From Flavobacteriales bacterium CG18_big_fil_WC_8_21_14_2_50_32_9 (GTDB taxonomy: Bacteria > Bacteroidota > Bacteroidia > Flavobacteriales_E > Vicingaceae): 14,193 bases of DNA. Location: positions 12,344 to 26,536 of the forward strand of contig PCUH01000013.1 in assembly GCA_002770955.1 (NCBI GenBank), given 5' to 3'. Made by a program: the position numbers and the translations under genes. Shown piece after piece: positions 1 through 8,001 of this stretch; position 1 is the first letter of the stretch, and the number at the start of each line of letters is the position of its first letter. The notes below the pieces were generated by a model. It ran no database searches. It saw nothing but the letters and a program-made list of their open reading frames with translations, and was not told where the DNA came from.

Positions 1-2772
1 GTGAGCAAAGGGTATCGAAACATCTAACATTTCTGTAAAAATATCTTGTAAAATTAATTCAAATTCATATAAAATTTCTGTTGAAATTTCATTGTTTTTA
101 TCAAGGTTGAAAGGCATGAAGCCTGCACTTAATTTTCGGAATGAAATTATGCCTGTTTTTAAGTTTGATTGATTGTTATTTTCTAAGGTAATAGTTTTGG
201 AGTATAAATAGGAATAAAATAAAACTTGGAAAGCTTTACTTGATGAAGAACTATCCATTAATTCATTTAATTCTTTTATTGCTAAATTTTTTGGTTCAAC
301 CAAACCAGTTTTATAATCAATAATTCGTGTAGTATTCTCACTAAAATCTATTCTATCGGCAATCCCTTTTAAATTAACAAGAAGTGTCTCTTTTTCTAAT
401 GACAAAGAAAGGACGAAATCCATTTTTTTCTCCAAAGCTATTATTGTTATGGGATAGGAAGTATTTCTAATAAAATCAATTTCGTTAGTTAAAAAAGTTT
501 TAATGTAATTCTCTGCTACAGAAAAAATGATTAAATTTTTACCGTTGTTGAGTTCTGCATCACTAAATCCTTCGGAAAATACTTTTTTTGCTGTTTCAGG
601 TAAGTTAAGTATCATTTGTTCAATATGTTCAACTTTAAGTGTAATACCAATAGTCTCTTTATACAGTAACTCTAATATTTTGTGTATATAACTACCAAAA
701 GTTGTGTGTTCTATTGTTTCTTCAACTTGTTCACTTTCATATATTTGTAAAATATATTTATAATAAAAATCAAGCGGACAAGCCAAGTATGTATTCAGAG
801 CCGAAGGAGATATTCCCTTTTTTAAAAGCATTTTAATGCCATTAATTATTTCGGGTGTTTTTTCAATAACTTCTGTTTTTAGTTCTGTTTTTATTGTAGA
901 ATAGTTTATTAGTTTTTTTGAAATGGAAATGTTTTCTTTTTTTGATAATTCATGCTCTATTTGAGTAACGAATCTACTTTGTTCTCCGCTTCCAAATTCA
1001 TTAGTTTCGGTGTTGTAGAGTATGGAAACTGAAGAAGCATTTTGAATTAACCGATAAAAGTGATATGCATAAACAGCATCTTTTTCTTGATGTGTGGGTA
1101 ATGCATATATTTTTTTTAAATCGTAAGGAATGAATGAGTTAAAAGATTTTCCTTTAGGTAATATATCTTCATTAGCTCCAATAATAATTACATTTTTAAA
1201 ATCAATGTTTCTTGTTTCTAACATTCCCATAACTTGCAATCCCTGGAGTGGTTCACCATAGAGTTCTATGGAATAATTGTTCATCAATTGCTTGAATATT
1301 GAATAAAATCCTTTAATGCTTGATATGACAGGATAGTTGATTAATAATAATTCTAATTGATTAAATAATTTGGAAAATTGAAAAAGGTATTCTAATTCTA
1401 ATTTAAAATTATCACTGGTATTATTTTTATTAACCTGATGAAAATAATTTTTTCCGTGAGTTATAAATTGTTGACAGTTAGTTATTATTGTTTTTGAATC
1501 AATACTTTCTGAAAATAATTGATGTGTAAGTGAATTAATAAACTGTAATTTATCATTATTAATAAAAACCCAATTGTGTTTAATAATGTGTTGTGAAATA
1601 TCTTCGCAAGTAATTTCCCCAAATACGTTTTTTGCAAAGGGATGCTGCACTATTTTAAGTAAATCTGTATAATGATAAGTTAATTTATCTTTTTTACCAT
1701 ATCGTTCTCCATTAACTAATGCTGTAAAATAAATATCAAAAAAATTTGCAAGGGTGGTGTTTTTTAATGGATAACCCATAGTAACATTAACAGCTGTTAT
1801 ATTTTCAGGAATAGATTGCATAACAGGAACTAACATGTTTTCGTCTGCTAGTACAATAGCAGTATCTTTATAATTAGTAGTACTATCAATTTTTTTTAAG
1901 AGCGTAGGGATATACTTGGCCTGCCCAATATGTTGAGGAATACCAATTATTGAAATTTCTTTATCAGTTGTGTTAAATTTATCACTAATCCATTTAAAAG
2001 GTGTAAAGACTTCTTTATGTTGAAATTGTCTTAAAAACATGCCACTTTCTTGGAGTTCATCATTCAAATAATAGACATCGGCATCCCAAAGAATTTCTGC
2101 TTTTTTTTGGTTGATTAAAGTAGTGATTATTATTTCTTCGGCTTTGTTTAGTGCATTAAACCCAATAAAGAGTATTTTTTTCCATTTAATATTTTCTTCA
2201 ATAAATTTTTCAGGATGAGTAGCAATTTCATCAGCTACTTTTCTGAATGCCATTCCCTGATAAGAACATTGTTTGGATTCGAGATGAGTATGAAATTGTT
2301 TATAAATTGATCCTATTTGTTTCCAGAACTTGATGTATTGAGATTGTAATTCAGTAATTTCTTTTTCACCTAAATTCCATATCTCTAAGGCTCTTATCTC
2401 GTTGATGTGTTTAAAAAATGGTTCAGTTGGAATTAAATATCTATCAATTTCATTAAAATCATGGATTAGAATTTGCCCCCACTTACTAAATTCTTCAAAA
2501 GGTTCAGGTTCTTTTGTGATTTGCTTGTAGCATTCAAAAAGTTCAAACAATTGAAATGTATTATCAATAATTTCTGTTTTTGATAAGGTTTCAATAAAAT
2601 CTTCAGCTCCCATAATTTCTGGTAGCCAAATAGGAGCATCAATAAGTTTACTTAGTTCTTGCTTTAAAAACAAACCTGCACGTTTATTAGGTAAAACAAT
2701 AGCTATTTGTTCTAACTCATCGTTATAATTATGAAGTAAGTATTGAGCTGTTTTTGTTAAAAAAGATGACAT
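1..2772 (-). CDS. AddB-like PD-(D/E)XK nuclease family protein (3' end cut by window edge)
   Basis: This frame is open from an ATG at 2772 to the left edge, giving 924 residues with no stop, so the C-terminus lies outside the window. The N-terminus carries a short motif (IVLPNKRAGLFL, residues 25-36) that I recognise from Bacteroidota AddB/RecB-partner proteins. No P-loop GxxGxGK[ST] is seen near the N-terminus, so a catalytic helicase is unlikely. Near the C-terminus is a RecB-type nuclease signature: GIADRID at 803-809 followed by DYKTG at 819-823, with K821 the expected catalytic lysine. The likely role is cytoplasmic end-resection and recombinational repair with an AddA/UvrD-type helicase, which could be encoded just beyond position 1. 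It starts 13 bp after the stop of the exported protein at 2786-3547, so the two are probably cotranscribed. The family assignment is firm; the exact complex is inferred. Confidence 0.88.
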   Translation of the reverse strand, partial: MSSFLTKTAQYLLHNYNDELEQIAIVLPNKRAGLFLKQELSKLIDAPIWLPEIMGAEDFIETLSKTEIIDNTFQLFELFECYKQITKEPEPFEEFSKWGQILIHDFNEIDRYLIPTEPFFKHINEIRALEIWNLGEKEITELQSQYIKFWKQIGSIYKQFHTHLESKQCSYQGMAFRKVADEIATHPEKFIEENIKWKKILFIGFNALNKAEEIIITTLINQKKAEILWDADVYYLNDELQESGMFLRQFQHKEVFTPFKWISDKFNTTDKEISIIGIPQHIGQAKYIPTLLKKIDSTTNYKDTAIVLADENMLVPVMQSIPENITAVNVTMGYPLKNTTLANFFDIYFTALVNGERYGKKDKLTYHYTDLLKIVQHPFAKNVFGEITCEDISQHIIKHNWVFINNDKLQFINSLTHQLFSESIDSKTIITNCQQFITHGKNYFHQVNKNNTSDNFKLELEYLFQFSKLFNQLELLLINYPVISSIKGFYSIFKQLMNNYSIELYGEPLQGLQVMGMLETRNIDFKNVIIIGANEDILPKGKSFNSFIPYDLKKIYALPTHQEKDAVYAYHFYRLIQNASSVSILYNTETNEFGSGEQSRFVTQIEHELSKKENISISKKLINYSTIKTELKTEVIEKTPEIINGIKMLLKKGISPSALNTYLACPLDFYYKYILQIYESEQVEETIEHTTFGSYIHKILELLYKETIGITLKVEHIEQMILNLPETAKKVFSEGFSDAELNNGKNLIIFSVAENYIKTFLTNEIDFIRNTSYPITIIALEKKMDFVLSLSLEKETLLVNLKGIADRIDFSENTTRIIDYKTGLVEPKNLAIKELNELMDSSSSSKAFQVLFYSYLYSKTITLENNNQSNLKTGIISFRKLSAGFMPFNLDKNNEISTEILYEFELILQDIFTEMLDVSIPFAH

Positions 2773-2785
2773 TATTTACAAAAGT

Positions 2786-3547
2786 TTATTTAGTGCTGTT
2801 TTTGGCATTTTTATATGCATCAAAGCGTTCGTGAATTTTTTTGTGTAGTTCAAATTCTGAAGCATTTAAAATAAAATAAACAGAAAACTCACAATAGTTT
2901 ATAAAATCAATGGCTTCTTCTTTTGTTTCAATAGAAGTTATTTTTTGGATTATTGCTGGACTAAATCGTTCATTAATTTTTTCCTCTTTTTTATCTTTTT
3001 CAAGCAGTTCTAAGTATTTTTTTTTGTCTATCATATATTTGTTAAACATACCAATTAAAGAAGAAATTGCACCTGAAATTATTATCCCCTGATTTGCACT
3101 ATAGTAATAAGCCATCATTTCTTCTTTTGAGAGATAGATACTTTGATTAATTGCTGCAGGGTCTTCCACTCTTAAATTAATAAATGCTTCTTTAAAAGAT
3201 TCGTAATCTTTATAGGGTAATACATTAAAACTTTCTAATTCGTAAGTAGCTTTTTTTAATAAAATTATAAAATAGGAATTTTTAACAATATGTTTGTACG
3301 GAAGGTATCCGATTGAAGAAACAACTAATGTGTCATTTTTTTTTGCAGCAATAATAAAACTTCCATTTTCTTTAGAAACCACACCATAATTGGTTGTTTT
3401 GTTAATCACATGAACACTCGAAATAGGTGTTGAATCTGATAAGTTTAATACAACCCCGCTGAATATTTCTTTTAGCTGAGCATTGGAATGTAAAAAAAAG
3501 AGCAAAAACAAAAGGAAAAATATATATTTTAAGTATCTGAAATTCAT
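2786..3547 (-). CDS. Exported CarboxypepD_reg-like domain protein of unknown function
   Basis: The protein has 253 residues from the ATG at 3547. A longer reading uses a TTG at 3574, but the ATG places a classical signal peptide at the very N-terminus: a basic start, a Phe/Leu-rich core at about 8-19, and a cut after SNAQ near residue 24. Residues of about 29-100 form a CarboxypepD_reg-like beta-sandwich, recognisable by the pattern GVVLNLSDSTPISSVHV, then a turn with NGSF, then VVSSIGY. The C-terminal 150 residues are helical and charged (a Lys/Glu-rich stretch at about 175-195) and match no domain I can name. It is likely periplasmic or outer-membrane associated. The heptamer array at 3576-3701 lies directly upstream, and the AddB-like gene follows after 13 bp, although no functional link between an exported protein and a nuclease is obvious. 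Function is unknown. Confidence 0.8.
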   Translation of the reverse strand: MNFRYLKYIFFLLFLLFFLHSNAQLKEIFSGVVLNLSDSTPISSVHVINKTTNYGVVSKENGSFIIAAKKNDTLVVSSIGYLPYKHIVKNSYFIILLKKATYELESFNVLPYKDYESFKEAFINLRVEDPAAINQSIYLSKEEMMAYYYSANQGIIISGAISSLIGMFNKYMIDKKKYLELLEKDKKEEKINERFSPAIIQKITSIETKEEAIDFINYCEFSVYFILNASEFELHKKIHERFDAYKNAKNSTK

Positions 3548-3575
3548 AAAGTTGAAAGTTTGTAAAATCTTCAAA

Positions 3576-3701
3576 GGTGAATGGTGAATGGTGAATGGTC
3601 AATGGTGAAAGGTCAATTGTAAATCGTCAATCGCCTATCGTAAATCGTAATTCGTTAATCGTAAATCGTAAATCGTAAATCGTAATTCGTCAATCGTAAA
3701 T
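3576..3701. repeat. Array of 18 phased heptamers, consensus about SGTNAAT
   Basis: Eighteen consecutive 7-bp units can be read without a gap: GGTGAAT three times, then variants such as GGTCAAT and GGTGAAA, then mostly CGTAAAT, CGTCAAT, CGTAATT and CGTTAAT. The core AAT keeps strict 7-bp phase while the other positions drift. The left third prefers GGTGAAT and the rest CGTAAAT, as if two sub-arrays were expanded separately. The array begins 28 bp upstream of the exported-protein ATG and ends 10 bp before the sensor-kinase stop, so it fills almost the whole gap. Its function is unknown. A similar 7-bp periodicity recurs at 13551-13585 and 13668-13716. Confidence 0.92.
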
Positions 3702-3711
3702 AATTATTGCA

Positions 3712-6711
3712 CTACTTTTTTTCTCTTTTTTTAAAAATGATTTTATAGTAAGTTCCTTTTTTGTCAAGGTGTGTTATTTCTCCATCAACTTGGCTTACAA
3801 ATACTTTGATTAGTTCCATTCCAAGTGTTTCATCATCTTTTTCTAACAGTCCTTGTTTCATTCCAATACCGTCATCACCAATAATCAGTTCATATTCATC
3901 ATGTTCTTTTTGCTTTAGATATATAGAAATAGTTCCTGATGGCTTATTAACAAAAGCGTACTTGAGAGTGTTTGAAATAATTTCATTAAGTAAAAGTCCG
4001 ATAGGAATCAATGTGTCAATTCCAAATTTAATAGGTTTAATTTGTAAGTCTAAACGAATGTCTTTATTTATTGAATAAGTTGAAATTAAGTCTTTGGTTA
4101 AAGCCAAAATATAATCTTCAAAATCAATTTTAGATAAATCGCCCGACTGATACATTTTTTCGTGAATTAATGCCATAGATCTAATTCTGTTTTGTGCTTC
4201 TCCAAAAAGGGCTAGTGCATTTTTGTCTTTAGTATAACTAGATTGTATGCTTAATAAACTATTAATTACTTGCATGTTGTTTTTTACTCTGTGATGAATT
4301 TCTTTTAACAAAACTTCTTTTTCATCACGTTGTTTTTCAATAACAAGGGTTCGTTCTTTTACCTTAAACTCGAGCTCTCTACTTATTTCTAGTTGTCTTT
4401 TTTCTTTTATTGAGGATATTTTAAAAACGCTATAAAAAATTATAATTGTAGCAAGAATATAAAACCACCAAGTTTTCCAGAATGGAGGATTTATTGAAAA
4501 AGAAAATGTTGCAGGTTCTTGATTCCAAACACCATCATTGTTTCTTGATTTTACCTTAAATATATAATTTCCTGGAGGAAGGTTAGAATACGTAGCAACA
4601 TCCTTTGTTGTAGCTGGTATCCAGTTCTCATCAAACCCTTCTAAAATAAAGCTATACTTAATTCCTTTTGGCTGGGTTAGATTTATTGAATTAAACTCGA
4701 ATGAAAGGTGATTTTGGTTGTGATTTAGTTCAATATCGATAGGAAGATTATCCCATTTAGTAAGGTTTTGTGTAAATTTCAACCAATCTACAGGTTCAAA
4801 AAATAACTTTACGTTTGTGATATATGTTTTTGATTCAAATACATTTTCTCTATCATCAGAAGGATTGTATTTTATTAATCCTTTAACAGTACCTATCCAT
4901 AAATTATTTTTTTCATCCTCATAAATAGCTCTGCTATTGCACTCAATACCTACAAATCCTTCTTTAAAACCATAATTTTTTATAGCATCAATTTGTCCAT
5001 AACTATTGAAATTTATTTTGTCAATTCCGTTGTTTGTTCCCACCCACAAATTGCCTCGTTTATTAAAATGAACCAAATAGATTACATCAGAGGATAATCC
5101 ATTTTTTGTTGTAAATGATTTAAAATCAATACCATCATATCTTGTTAAACACCTGTCTGTTCCAAACCAAATAATTCCATATTTGTCTTCGGTTATACTA
5201 CTAATATATGGGTTGCAGAGTTTTGAACTTGGAAATGCAATAAATGTTTCATTAGTTAATTTGTTAATACCATTTCCTGTTCCTATCCAAATGTTTTCTT
5301 TAGAGTCTTCGAAGAGCGAATGAATATAGTTATGAGATAGACCATTTTTTGTAGTATAGATTTTAAATGTTTTGAAATCATATTTAACCAAACCACCTCC
5401 GTTAGTTCCTATCCATAAATTTCCTTTAACATCTATCAACAATGATTTCGTTTGGTTAGAGGGTAACCCGTCACTAGTTGTATAATTTTTAAAAATTCCA
5501 TTGGTATATTTTGTAAGTCCGTTATTTGTTGCGAACCATAAGTTTCCTTTTTCATCTTTTACAATTGCTTTAACATTGTTGCTACCCAAACCATCTTTTT
5601 CTTTGTAGTGAAAAGAATTTTTTCCATCATATTTAAACACACCATCGTCTGAAGTAACCACCCACACATTACCATCATTATCATGGCTGATTCCAAAAAT
5701 GTTATTTTTATTTAACCCGTTTATATTGTCATAATAGGTAAATGCAGAAAGGTTTAATTTAATTAATCCAGCTCCATTCGATCCTATCCATAAATTACCA
5801 TTTCTATCTTTGTGCAACAAATTAATTTCATTGGTTTCTAATCCATTTTCTTTTGATATATGAATAAGCTGATTTAAGGGATTAAGGCGAAATATTCCAT
5901 TCTTTTTTGTCGAAAACAAAATGTTTTTATCGTCATCTTTAATAATGGATGTGATAGATAAATTTTCATATATGGGTTCTATTTCTAATTGTGCATTTTT
6001 TGAAATACTTCCGCTTATTATTTTATAAATACCTTTATCTTTAAAACCGATGTAATAATCTCCATCATTATCAGTCAGAAATGCGGTAACATCATTTGAT
6101 GGTAAATTATTTTCTATATTAAAAAATAGCGTGTCTTTGTCGTTTATTTTAATAAGACCTTCAGTTGAACCTATCCAAATGTTCCCTTTTTTATCTGAAT
6201 TAATAAAATTTACTGAGTGTGAAAATTTTTTGTTAGCGGGCTTATTAAAAAAGCCATTTTCATAAATGATAATTCCAGAATCATTTCCCAACCAAATTCT
6301 ATTTTTTGTATCAATAAAAATAGCATGGTTATTTATTGAGTTTAATCCATCATTTTCTGATAAAGTAATCATTTTTCTACCATTAAATTTCGAGAGCCCT
6401 CCCCAAGTAGATGTGAACCACATATTGCCTTCATTGTCCTCGGCTATTCCTGTAACAATATTTCCTGCCAAACCATTTCTTTCAGAATAACAAATAAATT
6501 CTTTGCCATCAAATTGGGCAACACCTCCACCAGCTGTTGCTACCCATAAATAACCTCTAGAATCGTTATAAATAGCAGTAACGGAAGATTGAGGAAGACC
6601 TTCAGGAACATTAAAGTAAGAAAAATTAAAAGATTGGGCAATGAGGTAATTGCTGAAACAACTCAGGTAAAATAACGCTAAAAAAAGATATTTAATGGTA
6701 TGAATTTTCAA
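3712..6711 (-). CDS. Two-component sensor histidine kinase with double Reg_prop beta-propeller, Y_Y_Y domain and HisKA_2/HATPase_c transmitter
   Basis: The 999-residue protein starts with a signal peptide (about 1-25, ending LIAQ). Fourteen propeller-blade motifs of the GNLWIGT type follow at about 42-residue spacing (near 53, 95, 137, 176, 218, 263, 305, 347, 389, 430, 472, 512, 553 and 602), enough for two seven-bladed propellers in the periplasm. A Y_Y_Y immunoglobulin-like domain spans about 660-740, a membrane helix about 746-766, and a short coiled coil about 768-800. The HisKA_2 H-box has EIHHRVKNN at 804-812, with H807 the likely phosphorylated residue. The ATPase domain has N909/N914 and the G1 box DDGIG at 946-950. 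No receiver or DNA-binding domain is fused, unlike hybrid HTCS regulators, so a separate response regulator is expected. The start is a TTG at 6711: the frame is open upstream to a stop at 6775-6777 with no ATG, and the next internal Met (residue 98) would remove the signal peptide. The ligand is unknown. Confidence 0.93.
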   Translation of the reverse strand: MKIHTIKYLFLALFYLSCFSNYLIAQSFNFSYFNVPEGLPQSSVTAIYNDSRGYLWVATAGGGVAQFDGKEFICYSERNGLAGNIVTGIAEDNEGNMWFTSTWGGLSKFNGRKMITLSENDGLNSINNHAIFIDTKNRIWLGNDSGIIIYENGFFNKPANKKFSHSVNFINSDKKGNIWIGSTEGLIKINDKDTLFFNIENNLPSNDVTAFLTDNDGDYYIGFKDKGIYKIISGSISKNAQLEIEPIYENLSITSIIKDDDKNILFSTKKNGIFRLNPLNQLIHISKENGLETNEINLLHKDRNGNLWIGSNGAGLIKLNLSAFTYYDNINGLNKNNIFGISHDNDGNVWVVTSDDGVFKYDGKNSFHYKEKDGLGSNNVKAIVKDEKGNLWFATNNGLTKYTNGIFKNYTTSDGLPSNQTKSLLIDVKGNLWIGTNGGGLVKYDFKTFKIYTTKNGLSHNYIHSLFEDSKENIWIGTGNGINKLTNETFIAFPSSKLCNPYISSITEDKYGIIWFGTDRCLTRYDGIDFKSFTTKNGLSSDVIYLVHFNKRGNLWVGTNNGIDKINFNSYGQIDAIKNYGFKEGFVGIECNSRAIYEDEKNNLWIGTVKGLIKYNPSDDRENVFESKTYITNVKLFFEPVDWLKFTQNLTKWDNLPIDIELNHNQNHLSFEFNSINLTQPKGIKYSFILEGFDENWIPATTKDVATYSNLPPGNYIFKVKSRNNDGVWNQEPATFSFSINPPFWKTWWFYILATIIIFYSVFKISSIKEKRQLEISRELEFKVKERTLVIEKQRDEKEVLLKEIHHRVKNNMQVINSLLSIQSSYTKDKNALALFGEAQNRIRSMALIHEKMYQSGDLSKIDFEDYILALTKDLISTYSINKDIRLDLQIKPIKFGIDTLIPIGLLLNEIISNTLKYAFVNKPSGTISIYLKQKEHDEYELIIGDDGIGMKQGLLEKDDETLGMELIKVFVSQVDGEITHLDKKGTYYKIIFKKREKK

Positions 6712-6788
6712 TTGAGTTTGTTTGGTTACAATAATAATGATAAAAAACTGAAAATAATTGTTAAAAATTGATAATTATAAAATTATAG

Positions 6789-7106
6789 CTATTTTGTTTT
6801 TAGATAACCGCTTTGTATTAAAAGAGAAACTATTTTTTCTTTAAATTCACCCTGAATTATAATTTCGTTGTTTTTTGCACTCCCTCCAACACCACATTTC
6901 GATTTCAATTCTTTGGCTATTTCTTCTAAATCTTCTTTTTTTCCAACGAAACCAGTAATTAAAGTAACTGATTTCCCCTTTCGCTGTTTACGGTCAATAG
7001 TTACTTTTAGTTGCTGTTTTTCTTTTGAAAGTGTTTCTACATCTTCGTTTTCCTCTTCAAATTCAAAATTTGGATTGGTTGAATAAACTATGTTGTTTTT
7101 ACTCAT
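6789..7106 (-). CDS. yciH: SUI1/eIF1-family translation initiation factor (YciH-like)
   Basis: The protein has 105 residues. After an acidic N-terminal tail (about 14-30, Glu-rich), residues of about 32-103 form the SUI1 fold: a basic strand (VTIDRKQRKGKSVTLI), a helix with DLEEIAKELKSKCGVGG, then a strand EIIIQGE and a closing helix. The KCGVGGS segment with the following IIIQG is diagnostic of eIF1/SUI1. Bacterial YciH proteins act on ribosomes during initiation and stress; that role is family knowledge. The ATG at 7106 overlaps the TGA of the lipid kinase in an ATGA arrangement (4-nt overlap), which argues for translational coupling and fixes the start. A 77-bp gap separates it from the downstream sensor kinase. 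Confidence 0.92.
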   Translation of the reverse strand: MSKNNIVYSTNPNFEFEEENEDVETLSKEKQQLKVTIDRKQRKGKSVTLITGFVGKKEDLEEIAKELKSKCGVGGSAKNNEIIIQGEFKEKIVSLLIQSGYLKTK

Positions 7107-7978
7107 GGCACAAGAATATTTAATGATTTATGATTAATTTTTATTGTTAAATCTGTATCGAGCAAATAAGGTTCTCCATCTATATGTAATTCTTTTTTAG
7201 GGGAATGAATGGTAATGTTTTTACCTTTCAACACTGTTACAAACTTAAATGTATCGAATTTTTTAGTGAACATTTTATATGCAAAAGCAAAGGAGTAAAT
7301 CAAAGGGAATTTCTTTAAAATAATAATCCGTAAGAATCCATCATCAATTACAGAATTTGGAGATATGAAAGCATTATTACCATATTGATTTGAATTTGCA
7401 AAGGTAATTAGAAGTGCTTTTTGTTGCGATTTTTCTCCATCTACAATAATCGTATAATTTGCCTCATCATAATTAAAATATTCTTTTATGGTAATTTTTA
7501 AATATGACCAAAAACCTCTTTTTTTGGCAGTTGCAAATTTCCAACCTATATGAGCATCAAAGCCAGCACCAGCCGTTCCTAAAAAATGAATGTCATTTAC
7601 TGTTGCTGTGTCTATGCGTTTATTTTTTTTGTTGTTAATGATTTCAATAGCATTTTTTATGTTGGTAGATATTTTTAAATGCCTAGCCAATCCATTCCCA
7701 GAACCTGTTGGAATAATTGCTAATATTTTTTCTGTTCCTATAATTGCTGAAGCAATTTCATTCACTGTTCCATCGCCACCAACGGCAACTATTATATCAA
7801 AATTTTGTACTTCATTTTTTGATATTTCAATGGCGTGTTTTGCTTTTTGTGTATAAATTATAGTGTAATCGAAAATTTCTTTATTAAGGTGTTGTTCAAT
7901 AAGTTTTTCTACAATTTTTTGCTTTCCTGTTCCAGAAATTGGGTTGATGATAAAAAGTATGTTGGATTTAGTAATCAT
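7103..7978 (-). CDS. Diacylglycerol kinase family lipid kinase (DgkB/YegS/BmrU type)
   Basis: The product is 291 residues from the ATG at 7978; a GTG at 7984 would add two residues, and neither start has a clear ribosome binding site. The DAGK catalytic domain shows an N-terminal strand followed by NPISGTGK (12-19), the nucleotide loop GGDGTVNE at about 67-74, and PTGSGNGLAR at about 90-99. Further on are an IDDGFLRI segment (about 211-218) and HIDGEP (about 265-270), as usual in this family. The enzyme probably phosphorylates a membrane lipid such as diacylglycerol using ATP at the cytoplasmic face. YegS-like phosphatidylglycerol kinase or sphingoid-base kinase activity cannot be excluded, and many Bacteroidota make sphingolipids. 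It follows the LtaS-like gene after 23 bp and overlaps the SUI1 gene by 4 nt, so the three are probably one transcript. Confidence 0.92.
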   Translation of the reverse strand: MITKSNILFIINPISGTGKQKIVEKLIEQHLNKEIFDYTIIYTQKAKHAIEISKNEVQNFDIIVAVGGDGTVNEIASAIIGTEKILAIIPTGSGNGLARHLKISTNIKNAIEIINNKKNKRIDTATVNDIHFLGTAGAGFDAHIGWKFATAKKRGFWSYLKITIKEYFNYDEANYTIIVDGEKSQQKALLITFANSNQYGNNAFISPNSVIDDGFLRIIILKKFPLIYSFAFAYKMFTKKFDTFKFVTVLKGKNITIHSPKKELHIDGEPYLLDTDLTIKINHKSLNILVP

Positions 7979-8001
7979 TTTCACTAGAGATTCAAGAAAT
8001 C

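Noticed and set aside
3402..3602. Minus-strand open frame of 66 codons overlapping the exported protein and the heptamer array
   Set aside because: It is out of frame with the signal-peptide gene, and its start lies in repeat units.
3576..3701. Possible CRISPR array
   Set aside because: The units are 7 bp with no spacers of constant length and there are no cas genes; it is a simple heptamer tandem array.
3761..4078. Plus-strand open frame of 105 codons inside the sensor kinase
   Set aside because: It is antisense to the ATPase domain and rich in Ser/Ile as expected of a shadow of A+T-rich coding sequence.
6771..6786. ATAATT/AATTAT inverted repeat after the SUI1 gene as a terminator
   Set aside because: Six A/T pairs only in very A+T-rich DNA; too weak to call.
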